A stretch of DNA of 64,000 nucleotides from Bombella saccharophila (lineage in GTDB: Bacteria > Pseudomonadota > Alphaproteobacteria > Acetobacterales > Acetobacteraceae), in NCBI RefSeq assembly GCF_026385475.1, contig NZ_JANIDW010000002.1:310001-374000 (forward strand). Direction: 5' to 3'. Below are positions 28,182 to 36,446 of the stretch, one piece after another; position 1 is the first letter of the stretch, and the number at the start of each line of letters is the position of its first letter. Position numbers and translations under genes: made by a program. Under the pieces are notes generated by a model that was not told the origin of the DNA, did not search any database, and saw only the letters and a list, made by a program, of their open reading frames with translations.

Positions 28182-29374
28182 GACTGTACATCCTTTTGTG
28201 AGGATTGTGCGGCTTTGCGCTCTTGCCATGCAGTGAAGGGGAGCAGAACGAGAAACACGAGGAACCATACCAGCAATGCGCCTCGGCTTATCCATGCCCA
28301 TAGGGGGGTAGCTGGTTGTAGCCCTGCTACGATGAGGGTGAGGAAGGCGAGGAAGAAAAGCCCCATCCCGATGCGGATAAAAGGCCGATAGGTCGCATTA
28401 TGGCGGGGGGAGATATCCAACCAAGGGAGAGCAAAAAGGACGAGTAAGCTAGAGGCCGCTATGATAAGCCCCCCAAGGCGGGAGGGAATAGCGCGCAGCA
28501 TGGCAAACCACGGGGCAAGATACCATTCTGGCGTAATATCAGCAGGGGTTTTGAGGGGATTGGCAGGGGTAATGTTATCAATCTTGCTTAATAAACCGGG
28601 GAGGAAGAAGATTAACCCCGCCAATAATGCCAGAAAAATACAGACGGCTAAGCTATCTTTGACAACATAAAACGGTGCGAAAGGCCGTGTTGTTTTGTCA
28701 GGCTGGGGGCTATCTAGGGTTGGATTGCTAGAGCCTGTCCCGTGGAGGCAGATGATATGCAGGCCAATCAGAGTGGCGATAATGAAGCCAAGGGTAAAAT
28801 GCAGGATGAAAAAGCGGTGCAGCGCAATATTGCCTAACGTCTCTTCCCCAAGGAGATAAACAAGCAGCGGATGCCCAATAGCTGGCACGGCGTCCACCGC
28901 ATGGGTAATAACGGTTGCGCCCCAATAGGACATCTGCCCCCATGGTAAAACATACCCTGCAAAGGCTGTGACCATAAAAAGGAGCATCACAATAAGGCCA
29001 GAGAGCCAGACAAGCTCTCGTGGGGCCTTGTAGGAGCCATACCATAGCCCTCTCCCTATATGGAGATAGAGGGCTGCAAAGAGCATGCTGACCCCGCCTG
29101 TATGGATGCTACGGACCAACCAGCCAGAGGGGACGCGGCGTTCAATCGCTTCAATGCTTTCAAAAGCCTGCGTCATATCGGGCTGGTAGTGGAGGGCAAG
29201 AAAAATCCCGCTTACAATCATGAGGCCGAAGGCGGCGATCAAACAGGCCCCGATAGTCCAGAGCAGATTTACCGGCGGCATGGGGAAGCGCGCCATATGG
29301 CGGCAGAAAGGCCGTAGGAAAGGCAAGCGGCGGTCAAGCCAATGGGAAGGCGGTGTGGGGGTGTGATTCATCAT
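28178..29374 (-). CDS. petB: Cytochrome b of the bc1 complex
   Basis: 398 residues with eight predicted membrane helices. The two pairs of haem-ligating histidines sit in the second and fourth helices (segments LALHYQPDM, ALYLHIGRGL and the VITHAVDA/LHRFFILHFTLGF/LIGLHIICLHG region). The Qo-site PEWY motif appears as ITPEWYLAPWFA. It oxidises ubiquinol at the Qo site and reduces quinone at Qi. Middle gene of the Rieske-cytochrome b-cytochrome c1 operon, 12 bases after the Rieske gene. Confidence 0.95.
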   Translation of the reverse strand: MMNHTPTPPSHWLDRRLPFLRPFCRHMARFPMPPVNLLWTIGACLIAAFGLMIVSGIFLALHYQPDMTQAFESIEAIERRVPSGWLVRSIHTGGVSMLFAALYLHIGRGLWYGSYKAPRELVWLSGLIVMLLFMVTAFAGYVLPWGQMSYWGATVITHAVDAVPAIGHPLLVYLLGEETLGNIALHRFFILHFTLGFIIATLIGLHIICLHGTGSSNPTLDSPQPDKTTRPFAPFYVVKDSLAVCIFLALLAGLIFFLPGLLSKIDNITPANPLKTPADITPEWYLAPWFAMLRAIPSRLGGLIIAASSLLVLFALPWLDISPRHNATYRPFIRIGMGLFFLAFLTLIVAGLQPATPLWAWISRGALLVWFLVFLVLLPFTAWQERKAAQSSQKDVQS

Positions 29375-29386
29375 AGAGGCCGTCCC

Positions 29387-30058
29387 TTACAGTTGTTGGA
29401 TTTTGGTGATGTCGTAATGAGGGGAGAGTAAGCTTTCCCCTAGGCGGATGGTGTTATCATCAACAAAATGAAGGGGCGGGACGGGCAAATTATAAGGGGC
29501 GGGCATATTGCGTAGGACACGTCCCGCCCCATCAAATTGTGAGCCATGACACGGGCAGAAGAACCCACCAGAGGCCGGTAAGTTTGCACTATCTTGATAA
29601 TTGGGGACGCAGCCTAGATGGGTGCAAATGGTGATATAAACCCCATAGTCAGCCCGCAGGGAGCGATGGGGGTTTTCAGCCTCGGCGGGTTGTTGATGGA
29701 TACGTGATTGTGGGTCGGCCAGTTGGGTGAGGAGGGTAGGGTCCTCCAAAGCGCGGAGCATCTCTGGCGTGCGGCGTTGAATAGCAACCGGAAGGCCCTG
29801 CCAAACGACTATTTTGTGGCTACCCGGCTCTAAATCCTGCACAGTGACATCAAGAATGGCGTGTTCATGCGTGTTCTCCGCAGAGCGTGCTTCAGTCTGG
29901 CGGAGACTATTGAGGAAGGGCGCAGCGAGCGTGCAGGCCCCAGCTCCGCCTAAAGCGAGAGAGCTTGCCGTTAGGACCCGCCGCCGCGTAGGGCGAGGGA
30001 AAAGGGGGGCGTCATCCAAAGCTGGGTGCGGCGGGGGGGTATCGTTCTGCTGGGTCAT
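29387..30058 (-). CDS. petA: Ubiquinol-cytochrome c reductase Rieske iron-sulfur subunit
   Basis: About 223 residues from the ATG at complement 30056-30058 (AAGGAG upstream). An upstream ATG 18 codons earlier lacks such a site. The N-terminus carries a Tat-like signal-anchor: TRRRVLTASSLALGGAGA. The 2Fe-2S ligand motifs are CTHLGC (about 145-150) and CPCHGS (about 168-173). First gene of the bc1 operon. Confidence 0.94.
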   Translation of the reverse strand: MTQQNDTPPPHPALDDAPLFPRPTRRRVLTASSLALGGAGACTLAAPFLNSLRQTEARSAENTHEHAILDVTVQDLEPGSHKIVVWQGLPVAIQRRTPEMLRALEDPTLLTQLADPQSRIHQQPAEAENPHRSLRADYGVYITICTHLGCVPNYQDSANLPASGGFFCPCHGSQFDGAGRVLRNMPAPYNLPVPPLHFVDDNTIRLGESLLSPHYDITKIQQL

Positions 30059-30137
30059 GGGCGCGCTCCTTATCAGGCTTTTCTTTATAGAAATAGCGAT
30101 AAAGTGACGCAATGTAGAGAAGCCCCCTTATGGGGTA

Positions 30138-33100
30138 TTAGGCGCGTGCAATCAGCTTTTTTGTGAGATATTGGCAACGATGTTTTAGCCGTTCCATCAA
30201 AAGATAAATAGCAGGTGTGGTGTAGAAGGTTAAAAGCTGGCTGATGGCCATCCCCCCTAAAATCGCTACCCCTAAGGGGCGGCGGAGCTCACAGCCATAC
30301 CCATCGCTGATGAGTAGTGGTACCCCGCCTAAAGCTGCGGCTAATGTTGTCATCAGGATGGGGCGGAAGCGGATGATAGAGGCCTGCTGGATAGCTTGCT
30401 CGGCTGTCATCTCAGGGTTGGATTTATGGGTTTGTAGGGCAAAATCAATGACCAAGATGGCATTTTTCTTAACAATACCTGTGAGTAAAATGATGCCAAT
30501 GACGGCAATAAGGCTAAAGCTTTCTCCTGCAACCCAAAGCCCTAAGACAGCCCCCACCCCGGCAGAAGGCAGGGTAGAGAGGATGGTGATAGGGTGTATG
30601 AGACTTTCATAAAGAATACCTAAGGTGATGTACATAATGGCGATAGCGGCAAGAAAGGCGAGTAGTGCGTTGGTCATAAGCGCGTTGGTTTCACCTATTG
30701 TACCAGTAAACTCCCCATGAATTACATCGGAGACGTGGAGATTTACTAATGTATTTTTGATGATGGTTACTGCCTCATCGTAGCTATGGCCGTCTGTTAG
30801 ATCAAAAGAAAGCGTTGTGGCGTAATAACCATTGTGATGAGCAATAGTCAGGGGCATGGGGGTTTTGGCAATAGTGGCGACATTATCCAGTGGGATCATC
30901 GTCTCTTGAGACGAGGACACTGCCGCTCCGTTGGAATTATTGCCCGAGAGTTTATTGGCAAAAGAGTTCGTCACAGAATCTTGAGCGATGGAGGCTTGTG
31001 CGCTTAATGTCCCTTTGCTGCGGACACGGATCAGATTAGAGGCAATCCCCCCGGCGGCTGTCCCAGCAGAGGTGGAAAGCCAGAGATGATGGAGTGTGTT
31101 GGGGTACTGGCGGAAAGGGTCATCAACCACCATGACCACTTTGTGGTTGGTAAGGGGGAGATGAATGGTCGAGACAATGCTTTGCCCGTAAGAATCAAAA
31201 AGGGCATTTTGGATTAATTGAGGTGTGACATTATAGCGCGCTTCTAGGTCTCTATGGACGATAATATGAGCTGAAGAGCCCATATCTTCTGCATTGGTTG
31301 AGAGGTTACGAAAGAGCCCACTCGCACGTAGTTTTGCAAGGAGGAGTGGTGTTGTTTCATAGAGGGGAGTGCTGTTATCGCTTTGGAGGACATAGCGATA
31401 ATTGCCTGTATTGTTTGTATCATCACCGCCTTGACGGTTATTGCCGAAAGCCCAGAAGAGAGCCTCCGCCCCAGCTTGTTGGGGAATAGCTTTATGAAGG
31501 CGAGCAAGTATGGTTTGGGGATTATCGCGTTGGCTCTTAGCTTTTAAGGAGATGAAAAAATCCCCCGTATAGCTATTACGGTTGAAGGTCACAACCGTTT
31601 GGACAGCTGGGTCTTTTTGGATGATCGCTTCAGTTTGCTGTAAACGACGGAGTAAGGCTTGGAAGGAGAGAGTTGGCTCTCCAACAATGCGGCCTTGAAG
31701 GATGGCGAGGTCCATCTCCGGTAGGGCGGTTTTGGGAAGAATGGCAACACCAGCGATGAGGATAAAGAGACTTCCCGGCAGAGTTAAGCCGGTGAGAACG
31801 GGGTGCTTTAAGCTCCATTTTATGGATCGTTCATAAGCTTGTGTGAGGCGGTGTAGGGAGGCTTCCGTATTGGCGAGGAGGAGGCGTATCCCATAAAGGC
31901 CCCATATATGGGGGGCATGTAAGAGAGTAGAGCAGGGTTTACAGAGCGGCTCGGCAGAGGTGCGATGGTGTATTGTGAGAAAATGGGCACATAACATAGG
32001 GGTGAGGGTCAGAGATAAAACCATCGAGAGTATGATAGCTGCGACCATTGTGAGGGCGAATTCATAAAAAATGGACCCTAATGTCCCTGGGATACATAAA
32101 AGGGGGATAAAGACAGCAATAAGGGAGAGACTGATAGATATAACGGTAAAGCTGATTTCACGCGTTCCAATAAGGCTTGCTTGGTAACGCTCTACCCCTG
32201 CTTCCATATGGCGGGCGATATTTTCTAGCACGACAATGGCATCATCAATGACAAAACCCACGGCAATCGTCAGGGCCATGAGGGATAGAACATCCAATGA
32301 GAAGCCACACCATGCCATGATTGTTAGCGTCCCAGAAAGAGCAACAGGGACCGTGATAGCAGGGATGAGTGTGCTGCCAATATGCCGGAAAAAGAGTGCG
32401 ATAACGAGGATAACTAAAAGAATGGAGATGATTAAGGTAAGTTTTGCATCCGTAAGGGAAGCGCGGATCGTACGGGAGAGGTCTAAGCCTGTATGAATGC
32501 TTACCGTGGCGGGTATCGCTTGTTGGAGGAGGGGTAAACGCTGGGTAATGTTATTGACAATAGCTACTGTATTCGCATGTGGTTGTGGCATGATAGCAAT
32601 TGTAATGGCAGTTTGCCCATTAAAGGTACTTTCTTGATAAATATCTTGTACGTCATCATGCACTCTAGCGATGTCACGCAAATAAATAGGGTAGAACTTA
32701 TTACGATAAGCGACGATGAGATTGCGATATTGCGCCGCATTGATGGCTTGGTCATTCGTTTGTAGTTGGATGCGTTGCCCATTGAGGGTGAAAAACCCTT
32801 TGGGTGTATAGGCATTTGCTGAGGCAAGAGCGGAGCGAATATCCTCAGGGTTTAACCCCCATTTGTAAAGCGGGTAAGGGTTAAGCTCTACGCGGACTGC
32901 GGGGTTGGACGCCCCGAATATTTCCACCCGGCCAACCCCTGTAATTTGTGCTAAAATGGGGCGTATGCGGATGAGGGCGAGGTCATAAAGCTGGTCGCGG
33001 GATTGTTGTTTAGAGGTCAGATGGAGGAGGTAGATAGGCCTATCGCCATCTAGCTTAAAGGCTTGTGGGGTGGCGTTTAATGTGCCCGTTGGCAGGTCAC

Positions 33101-33449
33101 TCATAGTTGCGCGTAAAGCGGCTTGGACGTCGCGCAACGCACCGTCAATGTTACGCGAGGGTGAGAAGTCAATAAAGATGGAGGTTTGACCACTACCCGT
33201 GCTGGATTCTAGCGTTTGTACATCGGCAATAGAGGCAAGATGCCGCTCTAATGGGGTAGAGACAGAGGTCGCCATTTGTTGGGGTGTTGCCCCAGGTTGG
33301 TTGGCGATTACCATGATGGAGGTAGCCGTCATATCCGGCATGGTCGCAATAGGCAAAAATGGTAAAGCAACCAAGCCGGAGAGAAAAATAGCCAGCGCTA
33401 GTAGGGTGGTCGCTACAGGGCGATCAATAAAAACCCGACAAAAGACCAT
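30138..33449 (-). CDS. RND-family efflux permease (HAE-1/MdtBC type)
   Basis: 1103 residues, a little longer than the usual 1020-1050. The N-terminus FCRVFIDRPVATTLLALAI, twelve membrane helices, two large periplasmic loops and the proton-relay residues (the Asp pair in AVGFVIDDAIVV and the Lys in GIVKKNAILVID) are all present. It should be the inner-membrane pump of a tripartite system exporting drugs or other small molecules. No periplasmic adaptor or outer-membrane channel gene lies next to it, which is unusual. A Ser/Asn-rich insertion (SGNNSNGAAVSSS, about 845-857) accounts for part of the extra length. Codon use looks more AT-rich than its neighbours, so transfer is possible. Confidence 0.92.
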   Translation of the reverse strand: MVFCRVFIDRPVATTLLALAIFLSGLVALPFLPIATMPDMTATSIMVIANQPGATPQQMATSVSTPLERHLASIADVQTLESSTGSGQTSIFIDFSPSRNIDGALRDVQAALRATMSDLPTGTLNATPQAFKLDGDRPIYLLHLTSKQQSRDQLYDLALIRIRPILAQITGVGRVEIFGASNPAVRVELNPYPLYKWGLNPEDIRSALASANAYTPKGFFTLNGQRIQLQTNDQAINAAQYRNLIVAYRNKFYPIYLRDIARVHDDVQDIYQESTFNGQTAITIAIMPQPHANTVAIVNNITQRLPLLQQAIPATVSIHTGLDLSRTIRASLTDAKLTLIISILLVILVIALFFRHIGSTLIPAITVPVALSGTLTIMAWCGFSLDVLSLMALTIAVGFVIDDAIVVLENIARHMEAGVERYQASLIGTREISFTVISISLSLIAVFIPLLCIPGTLGSIFYEFALTMVAAIILSMVLSLTLTPMLCAHFLTIHHRTSAEPLCKPCSTLLHAPHIWGLYGIRLLLANTEASLHRLTQAYERSIKWSLKHPVLTGLTLPGSLFILIAGVAILPKTALPEMDLAILQGRIVGEPTLSFQALLRRLQQTEAIIQKDPAVQTVVTFNRNSYTGDFFISLKAKSQRDNPQTILARLHKAIPQQAGAEALFWAFGNNRQGGDDTNNTGNYRYVLQSDNSTPLYETTPLLLAKLRASGLFRNLSTNAEDMGSSAHIIVHRDLEARYNVTPQLIQNALFDSYGQSIVSTIHLPLTNHKVVMVVDDPFRQYPNTLHHLWLSTSAGTAAGGIASNLIRVRSKGTLSAQASIAQDSVTNSFANKLSGNNSNGAAVSSSQETMIPLDNVATIAKTPMPLTIAHHNGYYATTLSFDLTDGHSYDEAVTIIKNTLVNLHVSDVIHGEFTGTIGETNALMTNALLAFLAAIAIMYITLGILYESLIHPITILSTLPSAGVGAVLGLWVAGESFSLIAVIGIILLTGIVKKNAILVIDFALQTHKSNPEMTAEQAIQQASIIRFRPILMTTLAAALGGVPLLISDGYGCELRRPLGVAILGGMAISQLLTFYTTPAIYLLMERLKHRCQYLTKKLIARA

Positions 33450-33481
33450 GACCCTACAACGTGTCTTTACGCCCTATATCA

Positions 33482-33961
33482 TCACGGCGTGATAGGTTGA
33501 GGGGTGGGGACATAGCCATAACCCTGCACATAGGTTGTTGTTTGGGCTACATAGCCCTGCCCTGGTTGGTAATGCGTATAGCCAGGGACGGGATAAGGAT
33601 AGCCGGGGGGCCCTGCGGGGGGTGCAGGGGGTTGTACGATAACAACATTGGTGCTGGGTGGTGGGGGTGCATAGCTGGGGACAGCATATGGTACGGCATA
33701 GCCACCATCATAATAACCACCATCATAGCCGTACCCAAAAGGCCCGCCAGAAAAAACGCGATTAACGACACCATAGCCTAGGCCTGAGCCAACGCCATAA
33801 CCAAGACCACGGGCGAAGCTATGGCCAAAGCTGTGATGATGGCCGTAATAATAATGACCGTGATGAGCCTCTGCCGTGTGGGGTGTTAACGCACCAATAG
33901 CGAGGGCCAAAGCCAGCCCAGTAAAGGCTTTTGGGATCATATTGGTGATGATAGCTCGCAT
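33482..33961 (-). CDS. Exported Gly/Tyr/His/Pro-rich protein
   Basis: About 159 residues from the ATG at complement 33959-33961 (AAGGGG upstream). The frame is open much further upstream but that part is not credible. A signal peptide ends near HTAEA, followed by a His/Tyr cluster (HHGHYYYGHHHSFGHS), Gly/Tyr repeats (GYGYDGGYYDGGYA) and a Pro-rich tail. Low-complexity exported proteins like this are common in acetic acid bacteria and other alphaproteobacteria; the His cluster could bind metal. Function unknown. It is 32 bases upstream of the RND permease start. Confidence 0.65.
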   Translation of the reverse strand: MRAIITNMIPKAFTGLALALAIGALTPHTAEAHHGHYYYGHHHSFGHSFARGLGYGVGSGLGYGVVNRVFSGGPFGYGYDGGYYDGGYAVPYAVPSYAPPPPSTNVVIVQPPAPPAGPPGYPYPVPGYTHYQPGQGYVAQTTTYVQGYGYVPTPQPITP

Positions 33962-34073
33962 CTTTATTCCCCTTGATGGGATCCTCTTTATCGTGATGGA
34001 TAGTAATCCCGCGCGGCGGTAGAATGGTAGTGAAAAAAACGTCACGAAATAGTCATGTAGAATGGGCCGTGCC

Positions 34074-34571
34074 CTACTCGGCAATCGCGGCAAAATGGGC
34101 TTGCAGGACATTTTGAATATCGTGCGGGGTCATACAGGCTAAAAACCCCCGCGCCCCAGCATTAATCCAAATTGTTTTATGCTTTTGTGCGCTGCGGTCT
34201 ATGATAGTGGGAAATGATTCACGGGAGCCAAAAGGCGTTGTCCCACCAGAGACAAAACCGGTGCGCTCGTGAGCTTCCTCCGCTTGCATCATTTTAGCAT
34301 TTTTGCCGCCTAAGGCTGCGGCTAAGGCCTTAAAATTGACGCGTTTGGCTACGGGGATGACAGCAAAAGCCGCCTGTTTGCGGTCTATTTTAACAGCAAG
34401 TGTTTTAAACACAGCCGATGGTTTGGCCCCAATGGCGTGGGCTGCTTGCTCGCCAATATGGCCTTTTTGCGGGGCATAATCATAATGGCGCGTCTCGTAA
34501 GAAACCCCCGCTTGGTCGAGGAACAGCGTAGCGGCGGTCTCGTCATGCTGGGAGGTGTCTATGTGCATCAT
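34074..34571 (-). CDS. ybaK: YbaK/EbsC-type aminoacyl-tRNA deacylase
   Basis: 165 residues, standard for the family. Family members hydrolyse mischarged tRNA, most often Cys-tRNA(Pro). The conserved substrate-pocket Lys is seen in VFKTLAVKID, with the typical later segments KRVNFKALAAALGGKNA, the TGFVSGGTTPFG loop and INAGARGF. Two consecutive ATG codons are possible starts, with AAAGGG upstream. Transcribed away from the ABM monooxygenase gene across 167 bases in which I see nothing else. Confidence 0.9.
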   Translation of the reverse strand: MMHIDTSQHDETAATLFLDQAGVSYETRHYDYAPQKGHIGEQAAHAIGAKPSAVFKTLAVKIDRKQAAFAVIPVAKRVNFKALAAALGGKNAKMMQAEEAHERTGFVSGGTTPFGSRESFPTIIDRSAQKHKTIWINAGARGFLACMTPHDIQNVLQAHFAAIAE

Positions 34572-34738
34572 GCAACCCTTTCAATCGCGTGGAACGCTAC
34601 AACGATATGATGATCGCCCATTATCAAGCGTGTTTCAGCCGGCGGGACAAGCGAGGCCTATGCAGCCCTGCCTTGTTGGGGCGCAGGGCAAGGCGTATCA
34701 TAAAGACTGGATAAGGCGTTATTACGCAGGAGGAGTCG

Positions 34739-35035
34739 ATGTCCCAACCGCTCGTTGTGTTTGCTGAGTTTGAAGCAACAGAGGCTAGTTTGGCGAAGTT
34801 CCTTGAGGTGTGCCAGTATGATGCGCTGCGCTCCAAAACGGATGAGCCGGGCTGTTTAGAGTTCCTCATCCAACGCAGTGTTGAGGAGCCTTATCTTGTC
34901 GCTCTTTATGAGGTGTATAAGGATGAGAAGGCCTTCCAAGCGCATGAGGCAGCCCCTCATTTTGCGGTATTTCGTAATGCGTTGAAGGAGCTTGCCATTA
35001 CAACAAGGCAGATTCGTTTCTTCCATCGGCAATGA
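34739..35035 (+). CDS. ABM-domain (YgiN-like) monooxygenase
   Basis: 98 residues forming one antibiotic-biosynthesis-monooxygenase domain: VFAEFEATEAS at the start, DEPGCLEFLIQRS in the middle and the HEAAPHF motif (about 68-74) near the end. Relatives are quinol monooxygenases or act on small aromatic or quinone substrates without cofactor. The ATG follows AGGAGG. It overlaps the alkB gene by 4 bases, suggesting co-translation. Confidence 0.87.
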   Translation: MSQPLVVFAEFEATEASLAKFLEVCQYDALRSKTDEPGCLEFLIQRSVEEPYLVALYEVYKDEKAFQAHEAAPHFAVFRNALKELAITTRQIRFFHRQ

Positions 35036-35673
35036 TGGATGATTTATTCCCAGAGACACGCACCCGGCAGGTTTTAGCCCCCGGGGCTGCGGTGTTGGGT
35101 GGTTTTGCTAAAGCAGATGCTCCCGCTTTGTTGCAGGCGATTGAGGATGTTTTAAAACAAGCCCCTTTGCGGCGGTATAAAACAGCCCGAGGGGGCCAGC
35201 TTGCTGCGGCCATGACGGCATGTGGTCGTTATGGTTGGGTGAGTGATGGCCGAGGGTATCGTTATGATGAGCTAGACCCTTTGACCGGGCGTGCTTGGCC
35301 GACTATGCCGCTTATCTTCCAATCACTTGCGGTGCGAGCGGCGCAAGAGGCAGGCTATGAGCAGTTTATGCCGCAATCTGGGTTGATTAACCGCTATGCC
35401 CCCGGTGCAGGCATGGGGCTGCATCAGGATTGTGATGAACAGGTCGTTGAAGCCCCGATTATTTCGGTCTCTCTTGGGTTATCAGCGATATTCCAATGGG
35501 GTGGGGCGACGCGCAACACCCCATGTCGTAAAGTGCCCCTCCATCATGGGGATGTAGTGGTGTGGGGCGGGCCAAGCCGGCATAACTTCCACGGGATTAT
35601 GCCCATCAAGCCCGGCCCTGCTGTTGCGGGGCTAGGCTGGCGATATAATCTCACCTTCCGCACTGTACGGTAA
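35032..35673 (+). CDS. alkB: Alpha-ketoglutarate-dependent DNA dealkylase AlkB
   Basis: Fe(II)/2-oxoglutarate dioxygenase that removes methyl groups from 1-methyladenine and 3-methylcytosine in DNA or RNA. The 213-residue protein has the iron ligands H131 and D133 (HQDCDE) and H187 (FHGI), and the 2-oxoglutarate-binding arginines R204 and R210 in RYNLTFR. Substrate-loop features (YGWVSDGRGYRY, LINRYAPGAGMGLHQD) match E. coli AlkB closely. It overlaps the ABM gene by 4 bases. No Ada protein is in the window. Confidence 0.95.
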   Translation: MMDDLFPETRTRQVLAPGAAVLGGFAKADAPALLQAIEDVLKQAPLRRYKTARGGQLAAAMTACGRYGWVSDGRGYRYDELDPLTGRAWPTMPLIFQSLAVRAAQEAGYEQFMPQSGLINRYAPGAGMGLHQDCDEQVVEAPIISVSLGLSAIFQWGGATRNTPCRKVPLHHGDVVVWGGPSRHNFHGIMPIKPGPAVAGLGWRYNLTFRTVR

Positions 35674-35681
35674 GGGGGGGC

Positions 35682-36368
35682 TTATTTCGTCACTGCCGAG
35701 ACGGCATCAAGATTGATGATGCTTGGTGCAGGCTCAAAACGGTGGGGTGAATGCGCGGCTTTATCTGTATCATTTTCCTCCGCCGTGACGGGGGGACGAT
35801 GAGTGAAGCTGAGTTTGAGCATTACACGCGTATTATTGAGGTAAATCGCCCCCAATTTTTCATCCTGCGCGGGGCTGATGCCATGGGCAAATTGGTCCTC
35901 ACGCCATGGGGTGATGGTGCGGGAGGTCCAAGCATCTTCATCAGAGATAGAATCAGGCTGTTCATTTTGCTCATCAGAGAGATAAGGGGTGAGCTGCCCA
36001 TCAGTAAAGCAAGCATTATCCATATAATTTGTGACGACATCACGATAATGGCGCACTTTTGGGGGGCGGGGCATGTAAAAGCCGTTCCAATGGGAATGGT
36101 AGGAGCAGCTCTGGGCGCGCCATAACCCATCTTGGCCTTTGTCCATCACACATTGCACCCGCATATGGAGGGCATCATCACTATGTTTAGAGGCGAAGAT
36201 AATCGGTGTGCTGGCCATCTTTTGGCACGGTAATTTTGGTTCCAAAAGGGCTGGGGCCGGTGGGCGTTGGGAGGCTGGCAAAGGGTCGCCCGGCTCAGCA
36301 TAGAGAGGGGAGAGGGGGAGGAGGCTAGCAGCCCCACAAATCAGAGCAGGGAGGAGAAGGCGTTTCAT
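35682..36368 (-). CDS. Exported protein of unknown function
   Basis: About 228 residues from the ATG at complement 36366-36368, which begins directly with a signal peptide (MKRLLLPALICGAASLLPL, cut after YAE). The mature protein has cysteines in PCQKMAS, VQCVMDKG, AQSCSYHS and NACFTDGQ, enough for two disulfide bonds, and Pro-rich ends. I do not recognise the family. It probably lies in the periplasm. A weak ribosome binding site leaves the start open. Confidence 0.65.
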   Translation of the reverse strand: MKRLLLPALICGAASLLPLSPLYAEPGDPLPASQRPPAPALLEPKLPCQKMASTPIIFASKHSDDALHMRVQCVMDKGQDGLWRAQSCSYHSHWNGFYMPRPPKVRHYRDVVTNYMDNACFTDGQLTPYLSDEQNEQPDSISDEDAWTSRTITPWREDQFAHGISPAQDEKLGAIYLNNTRVMLKLSFTHRPPVTAEENDTDKAAHSPHRFEPAPSIINLDAVSAVTK

Positions 36369-36446
36369 AAAGCCGACCGTAAGGCAAATAAAGAGACGAT
36401 GTAGATTCACAATACTGTATGCGTCACGGTAAGGGAATGGCCTCCC

